Below are positions 8,887-17,260 of a stretch of 64,000 bases of DNA, piece by piece. The DNA is from an uncultured Dialister sp. (lineage in GTDB: Bacteria; Bacillota_C; Negativicutes; Veillonellales; Dialisteraceae): contig UPXR01000001.1 in the NCBI GenBank assembly GCA_900557365.1, positions 1-64,000 of the forward strand, written 5' to 3'. Below the pieces are notes generated by a model. It was not told the origin of the DNA. It searched no databases and was given only the letters and a program-made list of their open reading frames with translations. Position 1 is the first letter of the stretch. Every line of letters begins with the position of its first letter. A program made the translations under genes and the position numbers.

Positions 8887-10428
8887 TCAGCTGTGACGGA
8901 AATGACGATGGCCGGTGAAGACCATGGCGATTCCGTATTTATTGGCCATATCAATGGATTCCTGGTCGCGGATGGAGCCGCCGGGCTGAATGACAGCGGT
9001 AATGCCTGCTTTGCCTGCCGCTTCAATGGTATCGCCGAAGGGGAAGAATGCGTCGGAACTCATAACAGAGCCCTTTGCCTTTTCGCCTGCTTCTTCAATC
9101 GCAATTTCCGCAGAGCCGACACGGTTCATCTGGCCGGCACCTACACCCAGGGTCACATCCTTGCCGGTGAGAACGATGGCATTGGATTTTACGTGCTTAA
9201 CGATCTTCCATGCAAATTCCAGAGCCTGCCATTCTTCTTCCGTAGGCGCTCTGTCGGTAACAACCTTGCAGTCTTCTCTTGTTTCTGCACTGTTGTCCGG
9301 AGTCTGAATCAGCAGACCGCCGGAAACCTTATGGAGCTGCAGTTCTTCTTCTTCATTGGCCGGTACTTCAATCAGGCGGATATTCTTCTTTGTGCCCAGA
9401 ATTTCCAGAGCCTCTGCAGAGAACTTCGGAGCCAGTACAACTTCAAAGAAAATCGGCTTCATAGCTTCTGCCGCTGCTTTGTCGCATTCCCGGTTCAGGG
9501 CAACGATGCCTCCGAATGCGGATTTGCTGTCTGCATTGAATGCCCGGTTGAAAGCATCCACCGCATCCTTTCCGAGGGCTGCGCCGCAGGGATTGGTGTG
9601 TTTGATGATGACGCAGGCAGGCTGATCTTTCCATTCGCAGACCAGATCCCATGCTGCTTCCATATCTACGATGTTGTTATAGGAAAGTTCCTTGCCGTGA
9701 AGCTGCTTGGCAAAGGCAATGCCGCCCTTTGCTTCCGGGTCCTTGTAGAAAGCTGCCTTCTGATGCGGATTTTCGCCGTAACGAAGATCCTGCAGCTTGG
9801 TATATGCATGCGCAAATACATCGGGCATAGCTTCCTTATTGCCTGTAACTTCCTTGGTCAGGTAATCTGCAATTGCGCAGTCGTAGAGGCCGGTATGGAG
9901 AAATGCCTTGCGGGAAAGTTCCAGACGGAATTCTTCCGTCATGGTATCGTTCTTAATCCGTTCCAGAATATCGCCGTACTGTGCAGGATCTACTACGATA
10001 GCTACGTATTTGTAATTCTTTGCCGCTGCACGGACCATGGACGGACCGCCGATATCAATATTTTCAATGGCTTCTGCCCGGGTAACATCCGGCTTTGCAA
10101 TGGTTTCCCGGAAAGGATAAAGGTTTACGGCTACCAGATCGATGCCGGTGATGCCGTGTTCCTTCATAGCCTTCACATGTTCCGGGTTATCCCGGATAGC
10201 CAGGATTCCGCCGTGGATTTTCGGATGGAGGGTCTTTACGCGGCCGTCCATCATTTCCGGGAATCCGGTCACTTCGGAAACAGACTTTACGGGAATTCCC
10301 GCATCTGCAATGGCTTTCATTGTGCCGCCGGTGGAAATGATTTCCACACCCAGGTCATGGAGGCCTTTGGCAAATTCTACGACTCCGGTCTTATCAGATA
10401 CACTGATAAGCGCTCTCTTAATGGTCAT
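8887..10428 (-). CDS. purH: Bifunctional AICAR transformylase / IMP cyclohydrolase PurH
   Basis: Last two steps of IMP synthesis. The N-terminal cyclohydrolase (MGS-like) domain begins at KRALISVSDKTGVVEFAKGL and contains STGGT; the C-terminal AICAR transformylase domain has the Lys-His pair in VIIKHTNPCGAA and ends in the typical FTGHRHFRH. 513 residues from the start at 10428, which has AAGGAGG upstream; an earlier in-frame start at 10458 would add ten residues without a ribosome binding site. It follows purN after 80 bases that hold a long hairpin. Confidence 0.97.
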   Translation of the reverse strand: MTIKRALISVSDKTGVVEFAKGLHDLGVEIISTGGTMKAIADAGIPVKSVSEVTGFPEMMDGRVKTLHPKIHGGILAIRDNPEHVKAMKEHGITGIDLVAVNLYPFRETIAKPDVTRAEAIENIDIGGPSMVRAAAKNYKYVAIVVDPAQYGDILERIKNDTMTEEFRLELSRKAFLHTGLYDCAIADYLTKEVTGNKEAMPDVFAHAYTKLQDLRYGENPHQKAAFYKDPEAKGGIAFAKQLHGKELSYNNIVDMEAAWDLVCEWKDQPACVIIKHTNPCGAALGKDAVDAFNRAFNADSKSAFGGIVALNRECDKAAAEAMKPIFFEVVLAPKFSAEALEILGTKKNIRLIEVPANEEEELQLHKVSGGLLIQTPDNSAETREDCKVVTDRAPTEEEWQALEFAWKIVKHVKSNAIVLTGKDVTLGVGAGQMNRVGSAEIAIEEAGEKAKGSVMSSDAFFPFGDTIEAAGKAGITAVIQPGGSIRDQESIDMANKYGIAMVFTGHRHFRHS

Positions 10429-10451
10429 ATTTTCCTCCTTTATCTGAACAG

Positions 10452-10492
10452 GAATCACCCGAAAGAGCCGTACCGGACTCTCCCGATGATTC
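10452..10492 (-). other. Intercistronic hairpin between purN and purH
   Basis: An imperfect inverted repeat with outer stem GAATCA / TGATTC and inner stem GGGAGAG / CTCTTTC; no T tract follows. It may be an RNA-processing or stability element inside the operon, or chance. Confidence 0.4.
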
Positions 10493-10508
10493 GTAATGAT
10501 TTTCTCTC

Positions 10509-11129
10509 TTACTTCTTTGCATGCATTCCGGAAACGTGATGCTCCTTCAGCGTAAGCTTATCCGCACAGAAAGCAGCAACGGCTCTGACATAGGTCGGAT
10601 GCTCCTGCTCGAGAATGCGTGCGGAAAGCGTATCTTCATCGTCATCATCGTAAACCGGCACAGCCGTCTGCGTGATAATCGGGCCGTCATCCAGTCCGGT
10701 TCCGACGAAATGAACGGTGCAGCCTGCTACCTTGACGCCTGCTTCAACGGCCTGCCGCTGTGCATGGAGACCGCGGAAGCTCGGAAGAAGCGCCGGATGG
10801 ATATTCATAATCTTTCCAGAGAAAGCATGAATCAGGTTTTCTCCGCAGATTCTCATGTACCCTGCCAGACAGATCAGGTCGGGAGCGAATTTTTTTGCTT
10901 CCTCCAGCAGTGCATCATTAAACGCTGCCTTGTCCGGATAGCTTTTCAGTTCGTGTACAACGGAAGGAACATTCCATCTTTTTGCTCTTTCCAGTACCTG
11001 TGCGCCTGCATGGTCGCAGATCACGCCGACGATTTCCCCGTTGATCACACCGCTTTCGCAGGCTTCATGAATGGCTTCCGCATTGGAGCCGCGTCCGGAT
11101 GCAAAAATCAGAATTTTCTTCTTACTCAT
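10509..11129 (-). CDS. purN: Phosphoribosylglycinamide formyltransferase PurN
   Basis: Transfers a formyl group from 10-formyl-tetrahydrofolate to GAR. 206 residues with the N-terminal ASGRGSNAEAI, the catalytic region MNIHPALLPSFRGLHAQRQAVEAGV and the Asp in GLDDGPI that complete the Asn-His-Asp catalytic triad of the family. The start overlaps the end of purM by eight bases and has no strong ribosome binding site, which suggests translational coupling. Confidence 0.97.
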   Translation of the reverse strand: MSKKKILIFASGRGSNAEAIHEACESGVINGEIVGVICDHAGAQVLERAKRWNVPSVVHELKSYPDKAAFNDALLEEAKKFAPDLICLAGYMRICGENLIHAFSGKIMNIHPALLPSFRGLHAQRQAVEAGVKVAGCTVHFVGTGLDDGPIITQTAVPVYDDDDEDTLSARILEQEHPTYVRAVAAFCADKLTLKEHHVSGMHAKK

Positions 11130-12180
11130 GGAAAAGACCGCCCGTCACAACAACATCTCTGTCGCCCTTGGTAATCCGGCCTACTTCGTAAACCGGTTCA
11201 TTGATTCCCTTCAGGATTTCCTTTGCTTTTTCCACATTTTCCCGATCCAGGATCAGAAGCATGCCCAGACCGCAGTTGTAGGTGCGGTACATTTCATGGG
11301 GATCTACGCCGCCCAGATTCATGAGGAAGGGGAATACCGGCAGCATCGGCCACTGATCGGCATCGATTTCCGCCCGGGTTCCTTCCGGAAGAACTCTCGG
11401 GATATTGTCGTAGAAGCCGCCGCCGGTAATATGAACCAGACCGTTGACCTTTGCTCCCTTCAGTACGGGCAGAACCGGTCTCGGGTACAGGCGGGTCGGG
11501 GTCAGCAGGACTTCGCCCAGAGGCTTGTCAAAGCCTTCGTAAGTCTTCTTCAGATCCAGTTTTTCATCCTGAATGATCCGGCGCACCAGAGAGTAGCCGT
11601 TGGAATGAACGCCTGTGGAAGGCAGGCCCAGGATGACATCGCCTTCTGCAATATTTTCTCCGGTGATGAGATCCTTTCTGTCTACGATGCCCACTGCAAA
11701 GCCGGCTACATCATAGTCGCCCTTTGCATAGAAGCCGGCCATTTCCGCGGTTTCCCCGCCGAGAAGCGCACAGCCCGATTCAATGCATGCATCGGCGACG
11801 CCCTTGACGATTTCCGCCATCAGTTCCGGTTCCAGTTTGCCGGTTGCGATATAGTCCAGGAAGAACAGCGGACGTGCACCCTGTACAAGCACATCATTTA
11901 CGCTCATGGCTACGCAGTCCTGTCCGATGGTGTTATGGATTCCCATTTCAATGGCCAGACGAAGCTTTGTTCCTACACCGTCTGTACCGGAAACAAGGAT
12001 CGGGTCCTCGGAAAGCTCATCCTTCAGACGATACAGTCCGCCGAATCCGCCCAGATCGCCCAGGACACCCTTTGTATAGGTTGCCTGAACTGATTTCTTG
12101 ATCAGCTCTACTTCCCGTTCGCCGGCATCAATGTCCACACCGGCTTCCGCATAAGTCAGGCCCTTTTTCTTTTCTGTCAT
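11122..12180 (-). CDS. purM: Phosphoribosylformylglycinamidine cyclo-ligase PurM
   Basis: Closes the imidazole ring of AIR using ATP. The 352 residues carry the PurM motifs LVSGTDGVGTKL, MSVNDVLVQGARPLFFLDY, LLGGETAEMAGFY and HITGGGFYDNIPR. It begins with a strong AAGGAG and lies nine bases after purF. Length and motif order are typical. Confidence 0.97.
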   Translation of the reverse strand: MTEKKKGLTYAEAGVDIDAGEREVELIKKSVQATYTKGVLGDLGGFGGLYRLKDELSEDPILVSGTDGVGTKLRLAIEMGIHNTIGQDCVAMSVNDVLVQGARPLFFLDYIATGKLEPELMAEIVKGVADACIESGCALLGGETAEMAGFYAKGDYDVAGFAVGIVDRKDLITGENIAEGDVILGLPSTGVHSNGYSLVRRIIQDEKLDLKKTYEGFDKPLGEVLLTPTRLYPRPVLPVLKGAKVNGLVHITGGGFYDNIPRVLPEGTRAEIDADQWPMLPVFPFLMNLGGVDPHEMYRTYNCGLGMLLILDRENVEKAKEILKGINEPVYEVGRITKGDRDVVVTGGLFHE

Positions 12181-12189
12181 GATATCTCC

Positions 12190-13611
12190 TTATTCTTCAT
12201 CTTCCATACTGCCGAGTCCGTTGTGCGGAACCGGTTCGGGATACAAACCATCAAAGCAGGCAAAGCACATATCTTCTTTCCGGATATGGGAAATGGATTC
12301 CGCCAGCCCTTCCTGCGACAGGTAATGAAGTGCATCCGCACCGATGCTCTGCCGGATTTCCTCGACAGAATGGGATGCCGCAATCAGCTGCTTTCTTTCT
12401 GCCGTATCAATCCCGAAGAAGCAGGGATACTTGACAGGCGGAGAACTGATGCAGAGCTTGATTTCCTTCGCACCGGCATTTTTCAGCAGATCAATAATGA
12501 TGCCGCTCGTAGTACCGCGGACGATGGAGTCATCGATCAGAATGATGCGCTTTCCTTCCACATTCATGCGGATCGGATTCAGCTTCATGCGGACGGCTCT
12601 TTCCCGGTTCTTCTGCCCCGGCTGGATAAAGGTACGGCCCATGTACTTATTCTTCAGGAGACCTTCCACGAAGGGAATTCCGGAAGCTTTTGCATAGCCC
12701 AGTGCCGCCACATTGCCGGAATCGGGAACGCTCATGACCACATCGCCGTCATAATGCGTTTCTTCCCAAAGCTTCCGGCCCATGTTCAGCCGGGCTTCGT
12801 AGATATCCTGTCCGTTCATTACGGAATCCGGACGGGCAAAATAAATGTATTCAAAGGAGCAGATGCCGTGCTTATGTCCTTCCACCGGGCAGTACATGGT
12901 GGAATGAACGCCGTCGTCATCAATGGAAACAATTTCCCCGGGAAGGATATCTCTGACAAATTTCGCATCGATTGCATCCAGAGCAACCGTTTCCGAAGCG
13001 AGAACCCAGCCGGTTTCTGTCTTCCCCAGCACCAGCGGACGGTATCCGAAGGGATCCCGGCATCCGTAAAGAACCTTGTTTGTACAGAACACGATAGCAT
13101 AGGCACCGTGGATTTCATCCATAAGTTCCCTGAACTTGTCTTCCACCCGATCTCTACGGGAACGGGCCAGCAGCTTGATCAGGATTTCCGTATCCATGGT
13201 CGTATTGAAGGTAGATCCTTCCATCAGCAGTCTTTTCCGCAGATTCTTCGTGTTGACCAGGTTGCCGTTATGTGCCAGCGCCATCGGGCCGTCTACGCTT
13301 TCTGCCTGGAGGGGCTGCACATTGACGGGAATCGAGGAACCGGTCGTGGAATAGCGCACGTGACCGATGCCGATATGGCCTACCATTTCCGGAAGATTGC
13401 GGAAAACGGTTGTGACAAGGCCCATCCCCTTGACCGTATTCATTTTCCGTCCATCGGAAACAGTAATCCCTGCGCTTTCCTGGCCCCGGTGCTGCAGTGC
13501 AAAAATCCCGTAATAGGTATCATGCACGGCCGAAGCCTCGCGGTCGAAAATGCCGAATACGCCGCATTCTTCATGAGGCTTATCGTCATATACGTCAAAA
13601 CTTTTATACAT
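12190..13611 (-). CDS. purF: Amidophosphoribosyltransferase PurF (Fe-S, Bacillus type)
   Basis: First committed step of purine synthesis: PRPP plus glutamine to phosphoribosylamine. The 473-residue precursor has the glutaminase nucleophile Cys16 in HEECGVFGIFD, so a 15-residue propeptide is probably removed as in Bacillus. The PRPP loop is IILIDDSIVRGTTSG. Cysteines in CISSPPVKYPC and CFACFDGLYP fit the 4Fe-4S ligand set of oxygen-sensitive PurF enzymes. The start has CAGGAG upstream. It follows purC after 110 bases. Confidence 0.97.
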   Translation of the reverse strand: MYKSFDVYDDKPHEECGVFGIFDREASAVHDTYYGIFALQHRGQESAGITVSDGRKMNTVKGMGLVTTVFRNLPEMVGHIGIGHVRYSTTGSSIPVNVQPLQAESVDGPMALAHNGNLVNTKNLRKRLLMEGSTFNTTMDTEILIKLLARSRRDRVEDKFRELMDEIHGAYAIVFCTNKVLYGCRDPFGYRPLVLGKTETGWVLASETVALDAIDAKFVRDILPGEIVSIDDDGVHSTMYCPVEGHKHGICSFEYIYFARPDSVMNGQDIYEARLNMGRKLWEETHYDGDVVMSVPDSGNVAALGYAKASGIPFVEGLLKNKYMGRTFIQPGQKNRERAVRMKLNPIRMNVEGKRIILIDDSIVRGTTSGIIIDLLKNAGAKEIKLCISSPPVKYPCFFGIDTAERKQLIAASHSVEEIRQSIGADALHYLSQEGLAESISHIRKEDMCFACFDGLYPEPVPHNGLGSMEDEE

Positions 13612-13721
13612 TCCATTCTCCTGTCTAGAAATCTTCGGGCAGGATGCCCTCCCTCATTTTTTATAAAGCAGCGGGAAGCTGCGCCGCACAGCGCACTGTT
13701 TCCGGCGCCATTTTCGTTCAA

Positions 13722-14585
13722 TCAGAACTTTTCTCCGGTGAGGAGTTCATACGCTTCCTTATAGATACCGATGGTCTTGTCGATGATTTCCTGCGGAACG
13801 GTATCTCCCGGATTTGCTTTCAGGTAATCTCTGACGAACTGCTTATCATAGGAAGGCTGGCTGTGGCCTGCTTCGTAGCCCTTTGCCGGCCAGAAGCGGG
13901 AGTTGTCCGGAGTCAGCATTTCATCGCCCAGAACGATTTCGCCCTTTTCATTCAGCCCGAATTCAAACTTGGTGTCCGCAATAATGATGCCTCTTTCCAG
14001 TGCATAATCAGCGCACTTGTTGTAAAGAGCCAGGGTCAGTTCGGCCAGCTTTTCCATATATTCCTTGCCTTTTCCGGGGAAGAATTTTTCTACCCATTCA
14101 ATTCCTTCTTCCATGGAAATATTCTGGTCATGTTCTCCTGCAGGAGCTTTGGTGGAAGGAGTGAAGATCGGCTGCGGAAGCTTCTGGCATTCCTTCAGTC
14201 CCTTCGGCAGTTCAATGCCGCAGACCTTTCCGTCCTTCTGATAGCCTTCCCATCCGGAGCCGGTGATATAGCCGCGGACGATGCATTCTACGGGGATCAT
14301 GTCCAGCTTCAGTGTCTTCATGGAGCGGCCTTCGAATTCCGGGGTCTGGAAGAATTCCGGCATATCTTTTGTATCAATGGAAATCATATGGTTCGGTACG
14401 ATATCCTTTGTGAAATCAAACCAGAACTTGGACATGCGGTTCAGCACGCAGCCTTTTTCCGGAATCGGGCACTTCAGGATGTTGTCGAATGCAGAAATGC
14501 GGTCGGTGCAGACCATAACAAGGCTGTCGTCCAGATCATAGAGTTCACGAACTTTTCCGGATTTGAAGGGTTTGTATTCTTTCAT
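13722..14585 (-). CDS. purC: SAICAR synthetase PurC
   Basis: Joins CAIR and aspartate with ATP to give SAICAR. 287 residues from the ATG at 14585: SGKVRELYDLDD at the start, DRISAFD, PVECIVRGYITGSGWEGYQ and DTKFEFGLNEKGEIVLGDE are family motifs. An ATG five codons upstream overlaps the ribosome binding site (ATGAGGAGC), so the second ATG is preferred. Lies 44 bases after purE. Confidence 0.97.
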   Translation of the reverse strand: MKEYKPFKSGKVRELYDLDDSLVMVCTDRISAFDNILKCPIPEKGCVLNRMSKFWFDFTKDIVPNHMISIDTKDMPEFFQTPEFEGRSMKTLKLDMIPVECIVRGYITGSGWEGYQKDGKVCGIELPKGLKECQKLPQPIFTPSTKAPAGEHDQNISMEEGIEWVEKFFPGKGKEYMEKLAELTLALYNKCADYALERGIIIADTKFEFGLNEKGEIVLGDEMLTPDNSRFWPAKGYEAGHSQPSYDKQFVRDYLKANPGDTVPQEIIDKTIGIYKEAYELLTGEKF

Positions 14586-14629
14586 TGTTTTGCTCCTCAT
14601 ATGTTAAGTAATAAATAAAATATAGCCTT

Positions 14630-15121
14630 TTACTTCTTCAGAGATTCCTGCAGCTTTTCATCTTTTTTATAGATTTCTGCAGCAGCATCTTCTCTGTACT
14701 TCTTATATTTTTCATAAAGTGCGGGATCGGAAAGCGCACCGATTTCAACAGCCAGATAAGCAGCATTCTTCGTACCGTCAATGGCAACCGTTGCAACCGG
14801 AATTCCGGAAGGCATCTGTACAATGGACAGAAGCGCATCCATGCCGTCCAGCTTGGCACCGGAAAGCGGAACACCGATAACCGGACGAAGCGTCATGCTT
14901 GCAACCACTCCCGGAAGAGCTGCTGCCATACCTGCGCCGGCAATGAATACGGAAGCTCCCTTCTCTTCTTCAGCCGCTACAAATTCAGCCAATTTCTTCG
15001 GCGTACGATGAGCCGATGCAATGGTTACATCATAGGAAACGCCGAAGCCGTCCAGGATTTCGCAGGCCTTTTTCATGACCGGCAGATCGGAATCGCTGCC
15101 CATAACAATACCTACATGCAT
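14630..15121 (-). CDS. purE: N5-carboxyaminoimidazole ribonucleotide mutase PurE
   Basis: Class I PurE, converting N5-CAIR to CAIR. 163 residues with GSDSDLPVMKKACEIL, the catalytic SAHRTP and the glycine-rich GAGMAAALPGVVAS. The start at 15121 (MHVGIVMG) has GGGAGG upstream; the frame is open 12 codons further but without a site. First gene of the operon. No purK is seen in the window. Its 5' leader contains a terminator that ends 35 bases before the start codon, so expression is probably attenuated. Confidence 0.97.
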   Translation of the reverse strand: MHVGIVMGSDSDLPVMKKACEILDGFGVSYDVTIASAHRTPKKLAEFVAAEEEKGASVFIAGAGMAAALPGVVASMTLRPVIGVPLSGAKLDGMDALLSIVQMPSGIPVATVAIDGTKNAAYLAVEIGALSDPALYEKYKKYREDAAAEIYKKDEKLQESLKK

Positions 15122-15155
15122 GATTTTTCCTCCCTTTGAACAATAAAATTCCAAC

Positions 15156-15201
15156 AAAAAACTTCTTCTCAGAGCCCTTCAGGGCATACTCCGAAAAGAA
15201 G
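15156..15201 (-). terminator. Leader terminator directly upstream of purE
   Basis: On the minus strand a 13-base-pair stem (CTTCTTTTCGGAG with CTCTGAGAAGAAG, two G-T pairs) is followed by six T. It ends 35 bases before the purE ATG and lies downstream of the only promoter seen for the operon, so it can only act as an attenuator. No known riboswitch class was recognised in the leader. Confidence 0.8.
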
Positions 15202-15345
15202 CGCAATTCTTACACGTGAAAGAACCGGGAGAAAATCCATTCTTCCCCAGCTGAAATGATTTCCGATTTCAGCCTTTTCAAGGGAAACAACACAGCCCAT
15301 ACCGCACCCGAAAAGTTTCATCATCTTTTCCGCAAGCAGATCCAT
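15169..15345 (-). CDS. Possible 58-residue leader ORF upstream of purE
   Basis: An open frame between the two leader hairpins, starting MDLLAEKMMKLFGCGMGC and ending RIALLFGVCPEGL. Codon use is like that of neighbouring genes, and its stop codon falls inside the terminator stem. An AGGAG lies 12 bases before the ATG, farther than ideal. It could be a regulatory leader peptide, a small protein, or a chance frame within a structured RNA. No family recognised. Confidence 0.35.
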   Translation of the reverse strand: MDLLAEKMMKLFGCGMGCVVSLEKAEIGNHFSWGRMDFLPVLSRVRIALLFGVCPEGL

Positions 15346-15374
15346 GGCCGACAGATTCTCCTCTCTCTTTGAGA

Positions 15375-15411
15375 TAAAAAAGCCCGTGCTGTCTCACTCA
15401 TGCACAAGCCT
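15375..15411 (-). terminator. First hairpin with T tract in the purE leader
   Basis: On the minus strand AGGCTTGTGC pairs with GCACGGGCTT (three G-T pairs) and is followed by six T. It begins about 30 bases after the likely transcription start, so most transcripts may end here unless it is prevented. Confidence 0.6.
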
Positions 15412-15448
15412 CCGGACTCAAAAATTGTTCACTTCACATTACCTTTTT

Positions 15449-15477
15449 ATTCTAGTATTTCCCTTTGTGTATGTCAA
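15449..15477 (-). promoter_or_regulatory. Promoter of the purine operon
   Basis: On the minus strand, perfect -35 TTGACA (15472-15477), 17-base spacer, -10 TAGAAT (15449-15454). The start site would be near 15442, giving a leader of about 320 bases before purE. Confidence 0.75.
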
Positions 15478-15510
15478 CGAAATTGAAAGTCTCAGCCCTT
15501 TTAAAAACGA

Positions 15511-15570
15511 AAAAACGCCGAAATTATAATCTGATTATAATTATCAAATTATAATTTCAGCGTTTTCTTT
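15511..15570 (-). terminator. Terminator of dusB
   Basis: On the minus strand AAAACGC-GAAATTATAAT pairs with ATTATAATTTC-GCGTTTT, followed by a T-rich tract. It insulates dusB from the purine operon promoter. The stem is symmetrical but nothing on the plus strand needs it. Confidence 0.75.
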
Positions 15571-15601
15571 TCATAATTGCTAATAATATCAGGAAGAGCC
15601 C

Positions 15602-16606
15602 TTACTTATTTTCTTCTCTGTTCGGCTCCGTAAATCCCCGCTCTGCTTCGTACCGGTCCAGGATACCGTTGAATGCCTCCTCCGTAAGGGCCTTCATGAT
15701 CTCCCGCCGCAGCTCTGCTGCCTTCGGCAGGCCGTGGAAATACCGGCTCGCATGGGCCCGCATTTCCCGAACCGCATGATTCTCCCCTTTTTCCTTTACC
15801 AGACCGTGGAGATGCTCTCTCGCCATAGCGAGACGGGTCTCCCAGCTGGGCGGCGGCAGAATTTCTCCCCGCTCCAGATAGGCATTCACCTCCCGGAAAA
15901 CCCAGGGATTGCCCCAGGCAGCCCGTCCGATGGCTACGGCAGCACAGCCGGTTTCCTCCATCAGCCGCTTTGCCGACGGCCCGTCTGTCACATCCCCGTT
16001 TCCGATGACCGGGATCTTCACCGCCTGCACAACTTCACTGATTTTTTCCCAGTCGGCTTTTCCGGTATAAAAATCTTCTCTTGTCCTTCCGTGAACCGTC
16101 ACTGCTGCCGCACCGGCTTCCTCCGCCGCACAGGCCAGTTCCACACAGTTTTCCGTTTCCTTCGACCAGCCGAGGCGCATCTTCACCGTTACCGGCACGC
16201 TCACCGCCTGCACCATGGCCCGGATCACCGATTCTGCCAGAGAAACATTTTTCATCAGAGCAGAACCGTCTCCGTTCCGCACGACCTTCTGCATCGGGCA
16301 TCCCATATTGATATCAATGATATCCGCTCCTGCCTTTTCCATCTCCTTTGCTCCCAGAGCCATGATTTCCGGATCGCTTCCGAAAAGCTGAAGCGCTACG
16401 GGATGCTCCTCCGGATCTATTTTCATCAGGTCCCGGGTCTTATCGCTTTTATAATAAAGCCCCTTAGCCGATACCATTTCCGCTGTGGTCATCGCTGCGC
16501 CGTACCGGCGGGCAATGACCCGGTATGCCAGATCGCTTACACCGGCCATGGGCGCCAGAAGGGCAAATCCGTCCAGCCGGACATTTCCTATTACGGGTTT
16601 CTTCAT
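15602..16606 (-). CDS. dusB: tRNA-dihydrouridine synthase, DusB type
   Basis: FMN enzyme that reduces uridines in the tRNA D loop. 334 residues; TIM-barrel motifs LLAPMAGVSDLAYR, the catalytic Cys in DINMGCPMQKV, NGDGSALM, the FMN-binding VTVHGRTREDFYTGKADW and IGNGDVTD. Start has an A-rich upstream region and no strong ribosome binding site. Separated from the upstream small ORF by a terminator, so it is probably its own unit. Confidence 0.92.
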   Translation of the reverse strand: MKKPVIGNVRLDGFALLAPMAGVSDLAYRVIARRYGAAMTTAEMVSAKGLYYKSDKTRDLMKIDPEEHPVALQLFGSDPEIMALGAKEMEKAGADIIDINMGCPMQKVVRNGDGSALMKNVSLAESVIRAMVQAVSVPVTVKMRLGWSKETENCVELACAAEEAGAAAVTVHGRTREDFYTGKADWEKISEVVQAVKIPVIGNGDVTDGPSAKRLMEETGCAAVAIGRAAWGNPWVFREVNAYLERGEILPPPSWETRLAMAREHLHGLVKEKGENHAVREMRAHASRYFHGLPKAAELRREIMKALTEEAFNGILDRYEAERGFTEPNREENK

Positions 16607-16681
16607 TCCATTCCTCTTTCTGTTCAGATTTTCTTTATTCTACCACAAACAGGGAGAAATTCCCCTTCCGGAAGATTCCGC

Positions 16682-16717
16682 AAAAAAAGACAGACCCTGC
16701 ATCCCGCCGGATCTGTC
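16682..16717 (-). terminator. Terminator after the T-box-controlled small ORF
   Basis: On the minus strand GACAGATCC pairs with GGGTCTGTC (one G-T pair), followed by seven T. It closes a transcription unit that contains only the T-box leader and a 41-codon ORF. Confidence 0.85.
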
Positions 16718-16738
16718 CGGATTTTCAGATTTTCTTTT

Positions 16739-16864
16739 TTACTGTACACCGCCGTTTTTCCGGTAAAACTTGTGATATGCCGGAGACGATATGCCGAGGA
16801 ACAGGAGGCAGCCTGCCAGACCCCACTTTATATCGTTCAGTTCTTTTGCAATCAGCTGTCCCAT
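16739..16864 (-). CDS. 41-residue membrane peptide controlled by a Cys T-box
   Basis: Predicted small protein starting MGQLIAKELNDIKWG. One hydrophobic segment (about residues 15-31, AGCLLFLGISSPAY) is followed by a basic tail (HKFYRKNGG), suggesting a single membrane span. The start is chosen by AAAGGA eight bases upstream; an ATG three codons earlier is possible. Its whole transcription unit is visible: promoter, T-box leader, this ORF and a terminator. No family recognised. It might be a remnant of a larger gene, but the frame, ribosome binding site and terminator are intact. Confidence 0.6.
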   Translation of the reverse strand: MGQLIAKELNDIKWGLAGCLLFLGISSPAYHKFYRKNGGVQ

Positions 16865-16893
16865 CTTCCTCATCCTTTCTCTGAAAAATTCAT

Positions 16894-17145
16894 AAAAAAA
16901 ACTTCCGTCCCCTAAGGGACGAAAGCTATGCTTCGTGTTTCCACCCAAATTCATACATCCGTCACCGGATATACCTTAAAAGGTTCCAACAAACCCCGGC
17001 TCTGTATCGGGAGCTCCCGGGAAGACCTACTGTTCTTTCGGCCCGCCTGACTCAGAAACGCACTTCATCATCTTCCCCGTGTCCGCTTGCACTGTCCGGA
17101 CTCGCTGCAACGCTTCGGAATGATTACTCTTTTCTTCCCTGTCAA
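16894..17145 (-). ncRNA. T-box riboswitch, predicted cysteine specificity
   Basis: Leader that senses uncharged tRNA. On the minus strand: stem I with AGAGTA, the conserved apical GCGAG/GTGCAAGC region, and a specifier loop GAAGTGCG between helices ATCAT/ATGAT and AGAAA/TTTCT. The specifier is TGC (17060-17062), a Cys codon. The T-box sequence GGGTGGAAACACG is at 16934-16946; its UGGA would pair with an acceptor end UCCA, and tRNA-Cys has U at the discriminator position, so both codes agree. The terminator hairpin (TTTCGTCCC... eight T) is at 16894-16927. Confidence 0.88.
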
Positions 17146-17156
17146 AAGTTATTTTT

Positions 17157-17185
17157 AATTTACCACCGCGGAAAAACTCTGTCAA
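17157..17185 (-). promoter_or_regulatory. Promoter of the T-box unit
   Basis: On the minus strand, -35 TTGACA (17180-17185), a 17-base spacer and -10 TAAATT (17157-17162), just upstream of stem I of the T-box. Confidence 0.7.
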
Positions 17186-17260
17186 TCAATTTTCAGAACT
17201 TTGCCGGAAATTTTTTCTCTGTTTCCGGAATAAAGCAAAACCCTGATTCTCCGCTGTATT

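Noticed and set aside
15156..15477. Known purine, PRPP, ppGpp, THF or preQ1 riboswitch before purE
   Set aside because: I looked for the conserved core sequences of these classes and did not find them; a covariance search would be needed to exclude a divergent member.
16739..16954. A 71-residue version of the T-box-controlled ORF starting at 16954
   Set aside because: That start lies inside the T-box terminator region, so it could not be translated from a terminated leader and has no ribosome binding site; the ATG at 16864 does.
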